In this document: piece by piece, positions 11,145 through 23,706 of the stretch | Numbering within the stretch: position 1 is the first letter of the stretch | How the letters are laid out: every line of letters begins with the position of its first letter | Assembly: GCF_012489685.1 (NCBI RefSeq) | Contig: NC_080044.1 | Coordinates: 16,720,369-16,784,368 of the forward strand | Direction: 5' to 3' | Source: Lotus japonicus | Lineage: Eukaryota > Streptophyta > Magnoliopsida > Fabales > Fabaceae | Length of the DNA: 64,000 bases | Translations under genes and position numbers: made by a program | The notes under the pieces: generated by a model | Told to the model about the DNA's origin: nothing | The model's input: only the letters and a program-made list of their open reading frames with translations | Databases searched by the model: none

Positions 11145-11345
11145 TCATGCGCGGAGGCGGAAGACGCGAGGTACGACGACGCGTAGAGGTGAGTTTTGGC
11201 TTGTGGCCTCATACACAATGGTGATTGCTTTTGGTGAGTAAATCTGAAACATAACGGAGTTCCAAATTTTGAGGAACGCAACAACAAAATAGTGATAGCA
11301 TAGTTCAAGGATCAAATCTTCTCTGGATACCATGTAAAGAGAAGC
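11145..11345 (-). pseudogene. Possible Ty1/copia leader remnant with a primer-binding-like site
   Basis: On the minus strand, '...ctttaca' is followed directly by TGGTATCCAGAG (11322-11333), one base different from the plant initiator-Met primer-binding sequence TGGTATCAGAGC. This is the order expected at an LTR/leader junction, which would place an LTR remnant to the right, from 11334. No gag or pol follows in a readable form, so this is at most a small relic. Confidence 0.35.
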
Positions 11346-12043
11346 AATGTAAAGAAAAGAGAAAGAAGAAAAGAGGACACAGATTGAACTATGATTTACA
11401 TTGTGGATGATTCGTTCTTTTTGTTAAAAGATAAGATAACCTAAAATGGGATCAAAATATGATAGATAATCTAAGATATGGTAAATATATCTTTTCATAT
11501 TGTTGGCGCTTATATTTAATATTATATAGTTTGGGAGTCATCAAAATCTTATGTGTCACTAATCTAGAGCTTTCACACTTTTAGATACACTTGCCAAGCT
11601 ATTAAAATTCAAGAAATTTTCAATATGCAAACTTGATAATTATTATACACTAAACATGTACTATTTTCAAAATTCTTTGTAAAAAAAATTCAAAATATAA
11701 ATTAAAGAAAAAACAAAAAAAAACTGAAAAAAAACCATTGGATATTCTCTACTCCCAATTAGATTTTTTTACGTTAGTTAATACACATGGTGCTAAAATT
11801 TTGGAATATGTTAACTAGGTTATTTAAGTTCAAAAGAAAATAGATTATTTAAAGGCGGAAGATTACTTAATTATATGAGTCTTTTTTTTTGTTACAATAA
11901 TTATATGAATCATTAAACACGTCCAGATGCAAAATTTCATTCCATGTATTTCGGACTTTCTAATAGATCATTAATTTTGAAAATCAGACTAGAGAAGGTG
12001 GTAAATACAAGGGCTCAAGTAATAAATTTCAATCATTTTTTAA

Positions 12044-13721
12044 GGCTTAAATACTCTAGAGGTCTTTGAAATTGTATGAAGTATCAAATTAGTTCCTAAA
12101 AAAAATTCCGATTTGGGATCCTGGAATTTTTTTTTTAATCTAATTGAGTTCATATCCGTGTTTCATGCTTATGTGGCTCAATTTTTACACAATCACAATT
12201 TCCAAGTGTGTTAATGAATTATAATTAACAAGTTTCTTTATTTTAATTAACAAAGATCGGATTGTGGATAAGAGATGTACCAAAAAAAAGGTTTTGGATA
12301 AGAGGGTAAGGAGAAGAGGATTGTCGAAGAAGGAGAAGAAGAAGCAAGGTGACGTGAAGGAAGAAGAAGGTTCGCTGGTGACAGAGGCGAAGGTTGAACG
12401 AAGAAAAGGCGACGATGGGGACAGAAGTTGATGAAGGAAGCATGTTTTTGGGTGGAATCTGAAGCAAAAACCTCTCTCTCCCCCCACCACCTCCCTTCCT
12501 CCCACCGTCTTCTTCTTCATCTTGTTCTCAACCGAGACACATATTAGCAACTGAACCAAACCTCAACCAAAAAACCCCAAACCCAGTGAGAGAAAGAGAG
12601 ATTCGAGAGATATAAAAGGGACGAGATCGGGAAAGAGGGAAAGACAAGGGTCCTGCTAGTCATGGAGGAAGTCAGGGATGATTGGAATCGCACAGAGGAG
12701 ACTTCAAATGCCCTCCATGGTTCTCCCCTGAAGCTCGAAGGCTCATCACCAAGCTTCTCGACCCGAACCCAAATCACGATCTCCAAGATCATGGAATCGT
12801 CCTGGTTCAAAAAATCGTGGAAGAGCTTTGCTGAGATGAAGAAGCATGAGCGTTGCTCTTCATCTTCCCTTTGATGGCTCTCTCTCTTCTCTTCTTCGTT
12901 CTTTCTCCCTTTTCTAATTTTAGGGTTCCTTTTGATGCTGATAAAGTTAAGGATTAATTAGATAGAGATTAATTAGTTAGGAACTGATTTTGAGAATTAG
13001 TTGTTAGTTATAATTTATTAACACAATTGGAATAAAAGAAAAAAGAAAAAATACACGTGGAATTGATTTTTTTTTGTTACAATGAGGGGACAGACCCCGA
13101 AAGCACAAAAAGCACTAAGGCAGGGCTCCCATAGCAGAAGGAACTGAGAGAGCAGTATCCTTATATAATAGAAGGTGTCATTCACCAAAAGGTGAGGCAA
13201 AGAAGTGAGACCTGAAGGGAAGCAAGAGGCCCGATTTGGACATAAAATCATATACATAATTAGCCTCTTTAGGGATGTGCTGGAACGAGAGAGTATCGTG
13301 AGCCATCTTCAGATTGGTTATCTCCTCAACAATATGAGCAAACTGGTGATTCCTCTCAAACTCAGAGTTCAGTAAGTTCACCACCTCTAATGCGTCGGAC
13401 TCCACCACCACTTGCGGTAAATCAAGGCTGATGACCAAATCCATTGCTTCCTTCACCGCTAAGATCCCAACCAGGAAGACGTTGGAGGAGCTAAGACCAC
13501 CCAAGTTCCGACTGAAGCCTTTCACCTAGGAGCCATTAGCATTGCGAATAACTCCGCCACAATTAGCATCGCGAATCTGTAAAAAATGGGCCATATAAGC
13601 ATGAAACACGGGTAGGGACCCTTTTAGATTAAAAATAAATTTCAGGGATCAAAAATCGGAAAAAAAATTAGGGACTTATTTTGATACCATACAATTTCAG
13701 GGACCTCTAGAGTATTTAAGC
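12044..13721. mobile_element. Inner inverted-repeat element nested in the outer one
   Basis: The left end GGCTTAAATACTCTAGAGGT pairs with the complement ending at 13721. The arms are about 130 bp (12044-12176 and 13590-13721), sharing among others 'catgcttat' and 'ataagcatg'. Flanks attttttaa (12035-12043) and tttttttaa (13722-13730) would be a 9-bp TSD with one mismatch, compatible with a MULE. The interior has a 70-codon plus frame (12662-12874, no recognisable family) and a minus-strand LINE relic. Confidence 0.75.
13066..13560 (-). pseudogene. LINE RNase H relic inside the inner element
   Basis: The minus frame 13178-13525 is an RVT_3 RNase H domain: 'GFSRNLGGLSSSNVFLVGI', 'VVVESDALEVVNLLNS' (catalytic Asp) and 'IPKEANYVYDFMSK' (last Asp). 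The usual glutamate in 'LAEI' is replaced (LVGI), so the active site is broken. A T run near 13066-13075 (an A run on the coding strand) marks the 3' end. 5'-truncated and inactive. Confidence 0.8.
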
Positions 13722-13928
13722 TTTTTTTAAAAAAAAATATAGTAAGATAATAGCAAGTCAATCCTATGACTCTAACAAAAAAAATTGATTCCTTAAATAT
13801 ATGAATTATTAAACATGATTAGGTGCATGACTGAGAAAACAAAATATCTCATTTCAAATAATTGTTGAAAAAAAGATTATTATGTTCAAGGAGGAGGTAC
13901 GAACACAGCTAGTCATAATTTTTGCCCT

Positions 13929-14162
13929 ATGTTAGGAGAGATAACCTCTTTACTAAAACAACAGTGGAATGTGCATGTGCAATGGATTCCCAGGGATTGT
14001 AATATGGCAGCAGATTGTTTGGCGCATATAGGGGGGACTGCTAGTTCTACTGGTTTACACATTCTTGAGAGACCCCCGGTGGAAGTTGAACCTTTCATCT
14101 TGAGGGACTCGTTTTCTTGCTTGTAGTTTCTTAGTTTTTGTTAGTTTTTCGATGAATAAAAA
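13929..14162 (+). pseudogene. Second LINE RNase H relic, opposite strand
   Basis: The plus frame reads 'HVQWIPRDCNMAADCLAHIG', the C-terminal RNase H block with the last catalytic Asp (AAD), then a short tail and an A run at about 14156-14162. It is a different LINE copy from the one at 13066-13560 and sits between the inner element and the right arm of the outer inverted repeat. Confidence 0.75.
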
Positions 14163-14783
14163 AAGGAGAGGTACAAAACACACAGGTCATTGATGGTTGT
14201 ACACGTGTACTATCACTCTTATTGTTCTAATTTGTTATTTTACTTATATTTTCAGGTAACCTACGTCATTATCGTCAGACCTTGCTCGCACATTTGGCTG
14301 AGCGAGCAAAGTCCGAAATACATGGAAAACATGAAATTTTGCATCTGGACATGTTTAATGATTCATATAATTATTGTAACAAAAAAATGATTCATATAAT
14401 TAAGTAATCTGCAGCCTTTAAATAATCTATTTTTTTTAACTTAAATAACATAATTAACAAATTCCAAAAATTTAGCACCATGCGTATTAACTAACGTAAA
14501 CACAATCTAATTGGCAGTATCTCTAAGAAGAATATTCAATTCCATGTGATGGTTGTTTTTTTAGTATTATTTTTGTTTTTCTTTAATTTATATTCTGAAT
14601 TTTGAATATATTTTTTTTTACAAAGAATTTTGAAAATAGTATATGTTTAGTATATAATAATTATCAAGTTTGCATATTGAAAATTTCTTGAACTTTAATA
14701 GCTTGGCACGTGTACCTAAAAGTGTGAAAGCTCTAGATTGGTGACACATAAGATTTTGATAGCTCCCAAACTATATAATATTA

Positions 14784-16365
14784 GATTAGATTTTAGGAGA
14801 GGAGTCATATCCAACTTCCGGGGGTTAACCCTACATTTCCATAATATATAGAAATAGGAATAGTTCAGGGTCACACTATTCCAGGTGGCATTTCACTAAC
14901 CTTCACCATATTCCACGTGGCAGATTCCAGAAAATTTTCTTTTTTCTTTTTCCTTTTTTCTTTTTTCAATTTTTCCTTTTCTCTCCCTCTCCTTCTCTCG
15001 ATTGTCAAATTTTCTCCCTCTGCAGTTCACGTTCTTTCGTTCTCTCTGTGTCTCTCAACTTTTCAGCGCTTCATCCTCATATTTTCAAACCCATCATCTC
15101 CTCAAACGCTCTCCTCTACACATCAAAGTCTTCCTCACCTTCTTCAAACTCATATCCGGATGAAGCAAACCATCCTCTTCGCACACGCGCCCTCACCGTT
15201 CCGGATTCTAAGATCGACAATGTCCAACTTCAATCGAGTCTCAGATCAAACAAAAAATTGATTTTGTTTCTCACGGCCTCATCGACTCAGGTATATTCAT
15301 TACTGGTGCAATTTTAGGGTTTTTAGTTCTTCAATCCTTGATTTTGGGATTGGATTATTGTTCTTCAACCCTTGATTTTGGGAATATTTTCTACAGGTTA
15401 TGCTGTAAGTTAGAGTTAAAGCAGATACACTCTAAAACCCCTTTTGTTTAATTTTGATTTTTCTGACAGCATAGCGTCATGTTCTTCCAATTGTTCATTT
15501 TGTTCACCGATGTCCAGATCTGCAGATGCTTGCATCAATTTTAGTCTTCACACCAATGCACTGCTGGATGAACAAACTCAGGTATGAAGACTTGATTTAG
15601 GGATTTTGTTCTTCATGCCTTAATTTAGGGATTTTGTTCTTCATGTAGCATTTAGGGATTTTTTATTTTTTATTAACAATGGCAATTATACATGCTGAAC
15701 TTCATACATGGGTTGATTTTTTATTACGGTCATGCTTCTATTTTTGGTTAGTTTCATTTGTTCCCCATTGAACTTTTGATTGACTTTGCTGTATATAAAT
15801 TTCAGCAGTATAAGTATAAATATATACTTGAAATTAAAAGGTGGGATTACTTGACATATACTCTCTAACAATCATATGCATGACTAATGAGTACATATTA
15901 GGAAAATTTTCAAAAATTTAAATTATTATCTCCAAGTGCATATTAGGGATTTTCAAAACTGCTTCAAATTAGGGAATTTCAAAACTGCTTCAAATTAGGG
16001 AATTTCGAAACTGCTTCCATTTCAACACCTAATTGTCAGTTAATTTTACATGTTTTACCATGCCCTTAAATTACTCCATTTCAAATTAGGAAATTCACCC
16101 TTAATTGTGATATGCATACTGCTTAAATTTTGGCCATATACGTTTGACTAATCATGGAAAATCAAATTTCCCTCTTAAATTGGTAACAAATCAAACCTGA
16201 TTTGTTAGAAGTGGAAATTGTAAATTTAAATTTTGAATTAGTATTATCAATTATTAAATAAGTTATAATTTAATCAGAAATTAGGACTACAAAACCCTAT
16301 ATATGTTACTGCATTCTGTGAACGATTCATTCCTCTTCTTTGAACGAAACGCAACTCATTCAGTC
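14784..16365. other. Leader of the Helitron; 5' end not resolved
   Basis: The 5' TC terminus of the Helitron ending at 29808 should lie here but I cannot place it. The stretch contains ccacgtggc (a G-box core, about 14912-14920), a long pyrimidine-rich tract (about 14937-15070), imperfect repeats built on 'gattttgggattgg' and 'tttagggattttgttcttc' (15300-15660), and three copies of a 26-bp unit around attaggg...aaaactgcttcaa (15942-16019). No convincing gene. Confidence 0.5.
15942..16019. repeat. 26-bp tandem repeat, three copies
   Basis: The start motif attaggg recurs at 15942, 15968 and 15994, each followed by a near-identical 'attttcaaaactgcttc' segment. Confidence 0.75.
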
Positions 16366-19179
16366 ATGGCATATTTACCTATTTCAGACTTAACAAAATC
16401 ATCATCCCGTTCAGCCACAATTGTTGCTAAGGTGGTACACAAATGGTTTGTACCAAGCAACGATGGCTCAAGGCTTCCTCTGTTGATGGACTTCGTCTTA
16501 ATGGATAATAAGGTTTGATAGACTTATGATTTAAATTTATTTCTTAAGTTCTTTTTCATGGGAATAACTTATTCTATGTTTCTTTTAACAGGGATCTAAA
16601 ATTCATGCATCTGTCAAACGGGAACGCGTCTACAAGTTCGATTCAGCAATTGTTGAAGGATCGGTGTACTCAATAAGCAAATTTAATGTTACCGATTCAA
16701 CTGGCCCATTCAGACCTGCCCGACATGCACACAAATTGACTTTTGAATTGGATACAAAAGTCATCCCTGTGCCTGCCAACAGGGTAACACATTCTGTGTT
16801 CAACAGTTTCACACGCCTGGAAGATATTTTTTTCTCCAGGATTTGATGCCAATTATTTAGTTGGTAAGTCTTAATACATTCGTTATTTCCATAAACATTG
16901 ATCTTTCACCTTTTCCATCTCTAATTATTTTATTGTGGCAGATTTCATGGGTGTGTTAATAGGATACGGTACGGAGAAGACATTTGAACGTTATGGGCAA
17001 ATTAATAAACAGAATCATATTGAGATTGAATCTGAAGGGTAAGGAATTTGTATGTATGGCAGGTGTTTGCTTTCATATGAAATATCTTGACTTATATTGT
17101 GAGTTTACGGCGATCTGCAGAAAAACAATTAAATGTACTCTATTCGGATCGTAGGTTGATTCGCTGAATGCTTTCTTAAGTTCTGGAAATGGTGACAATG
17201 CTGTAGTAGTTCTTCACATGGCAAAAGTCAACATTTTTAATGGTATAGTTTCAATCTATTTTTTTTTTTACAAAAGTGTTTTCCATGACATTGTATATAT
17301 AATATTTATGTTATTATTATCCTTTTTAAATTCACAGGTAAGATCAACTTGCAGAATGCATACAACACCACAAAACTTCTGTTCAATCCTGATTTTCTGG
17401 AGGCAGTAGAGTACAAACAACGGTATCAAGCTTTTCTCTTTCATTATTTATACTTTTGATATTATTTTAAATCACTGACAAAGTAATTTTCCTTTTCAAC
17501 TTCCAGCTTCATAGACAATTCAGAAAATGTCTCTAAGTCTCTAACTCAATTGAGTGATCCAGAAAAAATTTCAGAGGAAGATGAGTTTCCGAAAGGAGGA
17601 CCCAGAAAGACAATTTCTGAAGTTAAGCAATGGAAGATGGTAACGTTTCTTTGTGCACAACCCTTTTTCATTAATATAGTATTATGTTTGCTATGTAGAT
17701 TATAACCTTCATTAATTTTTCCAGCGTTCTACCTGCATTGTCATAGCCACAATCAGCGATATTGAGGAAAGTGGTTCTTGGTATTACATGGCTTGCAAGT
17801 GCAACAAGTCTGTATCAGAGGACTCTGAACTATATTTTTGTGCAAACTGTAACAGGCACGTGGTCAGAGCCAGTGTCACATCTAGGTATTTACACATGTC
17901 TTTTTAGCCTTCTAAAACTTTAATGGTTTTCATTATATTATTATTGTGATCAATGACATTGATCTATTAATAATGTGTTGTCGAAATACAAAGGTTCTGC
18001 ATACGAGTGTCTGTTGTTGATGACTCTGAATCGGCGACCTTTGTAATATTTGATCGGGATGCTGCTTCCCTTTTGAAAACAACGTGTCAAGCCCTAATTG
18101 ATATCTACAAAAAGGTAGTTTGCTGGAATTTAAAACAGTCATACTCCATTAGTCTTACCGTCATATTTTCTCATTGATTTTAATTACAATTGACAGCCCA
18201 ACGAGCCTATTCCAACCCCTCCTGAGGTTAAGGGTTTGTTCGGAATGAAATTTCTTTTCAAAGTTGAGGGTAGCGATGCAGTCAACTTTAGATATGAGCC
18301 AACTTACCGTGTGAAGTAGATTTGTAGCAATCCTGATATCATTGCAAAGTTTGTAAGCTCAATTGAAACTGCAAATGTTAGTTTTCTATTTGTTTTTGTA
18401 CCAAAGTTTATTTTGATTAAAAGTGTTGTTTGCATTAGATCTCACTATCCTTACCGTTTTTTAAGGCTGTCGAATGTTCTGGGAGTTCAGTTTCACATGA
18501 TAAGATTGGATCTGAGGTCTGTTATATTTTTCAATATGCGAATTTTGTATGCTTATATTCATTACACTTAGCTTCTAATCTTTTACTCTGCTAACTCAAC
18601 AGTTAGATCAAAGTCCGTGTAGTGTTGATCTTTTGAAGACAAAAGTTGTCAGTGGTCAAATCCCTTTGTCTGATTCCGAAGATTAGATAATTCAGCTACT
18701 TTGCTCTTGACCCAGGTACATGATTTTTAATAAAAGCACTCATATATCTTTCAGATTTAGCATTGTTTCTGTATAGTATTTTTAATTTTGTTGTTTTTCA
18801 GGAGTCTGCTGCCAAAAAAGGGACAGACTCAATTTCAAAACCCGCCTCCGGTGTGAATGTTGCTGACGTGGCAAATGACAAATTGGGTTCCCTTTCAAAG
18901 GTTTCTTCACAAAAATCTTTTACCAATATTTAATTAATTAAATTTTTTTTCATCCAAATGTTGATTACACCATATTAACTACAGGACCTTTCACAATCTT
19001 TTGAGGATTCTGATGCTACTAAGGTCGTGGACTCTACTGCATGCGCCCAGTCCGAAGTATGCTCTAAAAAGAACCCTTTTACTCCTACAAAGCGATTGGT
19101 GGATGAGATAGGAACTTTGCAGCCCCCGGAGAGGACTACAAACAAGTTGAAGAAGGTCATCAAGCAGGAGAAGGATTGA
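16366..19179 (+). pseudogene. Helitron-borne RPA1-like (replication protein A large subunit) gene, broken
   Basis: A multi-exon gene with clean GT-AG introns. Exons run about 16366-16512, 16592-16867, 16942-17038, 17121-17242, 17338-17422, 17507-17639, 17725-17885, 17994-18114 and 18197-18350, followed by shorter tail exons to the stop at 19177-19179. The product starts 'MAYLPISDLTKSS' and has OB-fold blocks typical of Helitron RPA1 copies. Exon 7 carries a zinc ribbon ('ACKCNKS...YFCANCN', CxC...CxxC), and a lysine-rich tail ends the protein. In host RPA this subunit binds single-stranded DNA; Helitron copies are thought to assist rolling-circle transposition. Lesions: an extra T in the run at 16827-16833 (frameshift), TAG at 17152-17154, TAG at 18317-18319, TAG at 18684-18686. 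The gene cannot make a full protein. Confidence 0.88.
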
Positions 19180-21109
19180 AGACAGACTTTCATTAATAAA
19201 TTTACATTTGCTTTGATATTATGTTGGATTTTTAATCGTTTAAGTCTATGACTTATTTTATGGTTATTAGTTAAGTTTGGATTATTAAGTACTGTTTTCT
19301 TCATGGGATTTGTTTTCGGATATAATTGGTTACTTTAATTGACTATTATTCAACTCTTTTATCACACCTCAATTGAAGCCAAATTATGCAATTTTTGTGA
19401 TTGAACACAATCTAATTGCAAGAAACTGAGAAAGCTTAATGAGACACTAGCTATTGATGGTCAAATTATTAAGTCATCCAGACCTTTTATACGGTCAAGG
19501 TAGCTATTTATGCTATGAGTATCATCATGTAAGAAACGATGACCAACCTTAAATTTATACTGCTGAAACTTTGATTCTTATTGACAGACAAATTATTATT
19601 TTTTAACTTACATCTTCAGTTACCATGGTTGACTCTTTGTAAAACCTTTTAACAAGTAGGTACAAATTTTTAATATATTTTTATAACAAGTAATATATTG
19701 TTAGTTTATTTAAACAGAATAATTAAATTTATATTTTCTACTCCTATTTTCCTGCCGTTTTGAACCTTGCTCTTTTTGGCTCCTCAACAATCTCGCTGGA
19801 ACAGTTTCCACCTTCAATGGAGGCTTCTCAATAGCATTTTGTCCAGAGACTTAGTTTAGATCTCTAAAAAACCTGCTCTCTCTATCCCTCTTCATCTCAC
19901 AAGGATCCCCTAAAATAAAAAACAGAATATTTAGATTTTTCTGCGTAGAAATAGGAACTCGATTAATTTTGGAATATAATCATGGATTAGCTTCAAAATT
20001 TATATTAATATGGTTTAAAAAAAATGCAATTTATATTTAATTTTGAATTAACTTGGTTATTAATATAACATTAATCCTGATATTCTGTATATAAAAAAAC
20101 TTCCAAATATAAAAACATGCGTTACCCAATAATATATTGATTTTGTTTTTTTTAACAAGATTCAAACAAGATATTGAATAGTTACAATCAAACGTAGATA
20201 TTGAATTTGTATAAAAAAAACTTAGATATTGAATTGTTTTTTGAAAGAGTATACATTCAATAGTTGATTTAGTAATAATGTCCTTCAAAAACAAAGATTT
20301 AGTAATAATGATAAGGATTTTTTAAAAAAAAAACAATTGATATCTTTTTATTTTTTGTTGTTACAAAGTGATATCTATTTTAAACTCAAAAGCAACCACA
20401 TCATGCCTTTGTCAACGTATTAAATTTTTAAAAAAACATGTTAATTTTGGTGAATGGTCAACATATTAAATTAATTACATTAAAGTAATTAAATAAAAAA
20501 GGCAAAAAATCAGGTTTTCTTCTCTACAACGTTTTGCGTTCTTCAGTGTTTTGCGTTCTTCATTCACGTTTCAAGCTTTTGTCTCATCCTCATCATATAT
20601 GCCATTTTTCTTCATCTCAATTATTTCTGAACAAATCGGCTGCGAAACATCAAGAACTTACACAGGGAGGTTGATGATTTGAGTGAACGGTTATCAGAGC
20701 TTTTGGCTACCAACGAATCCAACAGTGCTGAAGCAGCTACAATTGGGAGCTTACTCATGATTTCGACAGATAAGGTACTATGGTCAAAGAACTGCTATTT
20801 ATTTCATCTTGAATGCTTGGTTTCGGTTTTGATTTGTGCAATAATAGAAAGGACCGAAACCCTTGATTTTGTCAGATGAACTTTTGAAAACAGTGCCTTG
20901 AAATTTGGCAAGAGTGGAAGGTAGGTTTTCAATTATTCATCCTATATATATAGTTAACCAATAATCGTTAACTTGCATTGGTCTTATTCAATTAATCTTG
21001 CTTGCATTCCTGAGTTACTCTTTCCACTGTTGCATATTTTTTCGTTTATTTTGCTTGCATTCTTGAATCATTACCATTTTTCCTGAACTTCAAGCTATAA
21101 AAAGAGCCA
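19180..21109. other. Spacer between the two Helitron genes
   Basis: AT-rich sequence. A short frame at 20679-20879 (plus) follows a pyrimidine-rich 5'-leader-like tract but matches nothing I know. I looked for a hairpin plus CTAG terminus here that would split the region into two elements. A ctag occurs near 19446 but has no hairpin before it. Confidence 0.5.
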
Positions 21110-22881
21110 ATGGATAAGGAACGAGCTAGACAGGCGCGAATGAGAAGAATGATTATAATGAAAAAAAATAGCAGCAAGAAAACCTCTTCAATCCACGGTA
21201 GTGTTGAATTGAAAAAAGTTACTTTTTAGATTCCGTAGTGCAAGTTAAGTTAACATTTTATAAAACATTTCTTTGTTTTCCAGTTGATGAAAATACAGCA
21301 CCGTTGCACATGGATCCCTTGCAAATCCCCTTGAATTACAATGATGTAGCTTTGAAACATACAGAGTTTCGCCTGGGATCAAAGCCCATGAGGTCTCCAC
21401 TGGCATCTTTGGATTCAGGTATGAGATCAAATTAGTACAAACATGAATACCCTTAATAGAAGGGTGCTGATTTGAATTGAATTTTGTCTTTACTTTTTTT
21501 CCCCAAATCCTTTGGGATATTTAGTTTGCAATGGTATCTACTGTTAACTGGGGCTGTTAAGTAAGAAACACACAACGTTGGTTAGTAACTTCCTCTTTTA
21601 AGGATCAGTATGCTATTCTTTTGAATGACACTTGACCCATCATGAATATAATGTTTATTTGATCTTGCAAAAAATAAAAAATAAGTAGACAATCATCTTC
21701 CTGATTTCGTGTATTTGGTCAACAACACCTATAGTAGTGTGAATGATCAGTTTCGTTTTCCTTTCCTTCATTTGCTACATTTTGAGGAACATTTGCTACA
21801 TTTTAACATACTTCACTAAATTAATGAAGCTTGCCGTATTGTGAAAAGTGTTTATATGACTTTTTTTTCTGCAGTGCAAAATATCATTGCAGGAGGTTCA
21901 TCTACTCAACAAAGTTCTTTATCAAACATTCAGCCAAAGACAACTTATCAAAAAACAAGAAAGAGAAAAGGTTTGTATTACGTCGACTTTTCATCATAAC
22001 AACAAAGGTAGTTTACTGCATGATTGAAAGATCCTATTATGATTGATTTTAAACTCTAGATCAATTTTCAATTCTAAATCAAGATATGTGCTTGCTTTCC
22101 TTTTTTTCAACTATTATAATATGCATATTTAATATATGTTAAGGATAGAAACATGTTTAACTCCATTTTTTATATGTCAAGGACATAAGCATCTTAACGA
22201 GTTTAGAATTACATAATAGGAATTTGGCAGCTTGCTTCTTTTATTGAGTTTCATTTTAGTAATCACTTCATACTCGAAAGCATGAGTCTTTGTTATCTTT
22301 AATTACTTTCAATTGAAACATAATTTTAACATTGCAGATCCATGTAGTGAAGTTTCACCATTGTCAGTATTGAACACTAATATTCAAATTCCTTCCCCAG
22401 GAGTAAATAGTGTTGGTTGTTTTCCAGGTCTATAATCTTAACCCTACTTTTCTATAGTCTTAATTGCTTCAGGAATCTTCGTACATATTTTTCAATCCTT
22501 TTTAGGCCCTATTGGACAAAGAAATAATGTGTTTGCGACCTATAAAGCCCAAGTTGCATCTTATGCAAGATTGAGAAGGAAAGCTATCATGAAGAACAAA
22601 TCTCAAATGAATAATAACGCACAAGGTTGTATATTAAAATTAGTTTTATCAAACTAATCAATATAAAAGTATGATATTTTTGATAACTTTGCGTTGTCGC
22701 TGAGTTTGCAGGCGTTGATCAAGTTTTTTTTACCTCCAGATGCATTTCCAGGCTTTTCCCAAATGCAATATATGTATGCTAGCCCAACTCAAAATACACC
22801 GTGGAGTGTATTAACCTACTGTTCTCCTTTAGGTAATTTATGCATTGTATTAAAATGTTTAAATTAAATAGTGAAATTGTT

Positions 22882-23297
22882 CTCCAAAAATTATTCAACA
22901 TAATTTCAGCAATTTTAATATGCTTGCACATGTAGGTATGCATACAGGCATTAGTTCAAAACCGTCCAATACAGATAACGGTTCATCACATGGAGTTGGT
23001 AAACTAAACTTCATTTTTCAATATGGCCTAATAGATGACATTTATGTCAATATCACTTTCACATTCTCAACCATTATTTTTAATTGTACAGGATCATCTA
23101 CACAACCAAAACAGAGTTCCATTTCAGATCAAAGTACTATTCTTACATCATCAGTTGGAACTAGCACCTCACGTAGACGTCAAAGGAAAAGTAGCTTGAG
23201 AATTCCTTCTACTATCATTGAACAAGTTTCAAGAAGGAGTTTTGGCTTCAATTCAGAAGACATGGAGCAAGGTGAGACGAGTCCATTACCTAATAAC
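22882..23297 (+). repeat. 416-bp tandem duplication inside RepHel, copy 1
   Basis: The sequence starting ctccaaaaattattcaac repeats at once from 23298 to about 23700 with few differences. Each copy holds the same two small exons ('GMHTG.SS...GSSHGVG' and 'SSTQP...RRRQRKSSLRIP'). The duplication breaks the usual single copy of this N-terminal region. Confidence 0.88.
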
Positions 23298-23706
23298 CTC
23301 CAAAAATTATTCAACTTAATTTCAGCAATTTTAATATGGATGCACATGTAGGTATGCATACAGGCAGTAGTTCAAATCAGTCCAGTTCAGATAATGGTTC
23401 ATCGCATGGAGTTGGTAAACTAAACTTCATTTTCAAAATGGCCTAATAGATGACATTTATATCAATATCAGTTTCACATTCTCAAAAATTATTTCGTATT
23501 GTACAGGATCATCTACACAACCACAACAGAGTTCCATTTCAGATCAAAGTCCCATACTCACATCATCAGTTGGAACTAGCACCTCACGTAGACGTCAAAG
23601 GAAAAGTAGCTTGAGAATTCCTTCTACTGTTATTGAACAAGTTTCAACAATGAGTTTCGGCATCAATTCAGAAGACATGGAGCAAGGTGAGACGAGTACA
23701 TTACCT
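23298..23706 (+). repeat. 416-bp tandem duplication inside RepHel, copy 2
   Basis: Second copy of the unit at 22882. It differs by scattered substitutions and short indels, so the duplication is not brand-new. It runs into the main Rep exons. Confidence 0.85.

Larger units (their letters stand above)
11517..14783. mobile_element. Outer inverted-repeat element, about 3.3 kb
   Basis: The arms 11517-11959 and 14308-14783 are reverse complements over about 440-475 bp (for example 'tatatagtttgggag' on the left and 'ctcccaaactatata' on the right), with moderate divergence and small indels. I see no clean TSD at the ends. It contains a second inverted-repeat element (12044-13721) and two LINE fragments. 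It could be a MULE or foldback-type element with long TIRs. No transposase is encoded. Confidence 0.8.

Noticed and set aside
12185..12559. 124-codon minus frame inside the inner inverted-repeat element
   Set aside because: Composition follows a purine/pyrimidine-biased stretch (Ser/Phe/Leu-rich); no domain.
19440..19450. Possible Helitron 3' end (ctag) between the RPA and RepHel genes
   Set aside because: No hairpin precedes it.
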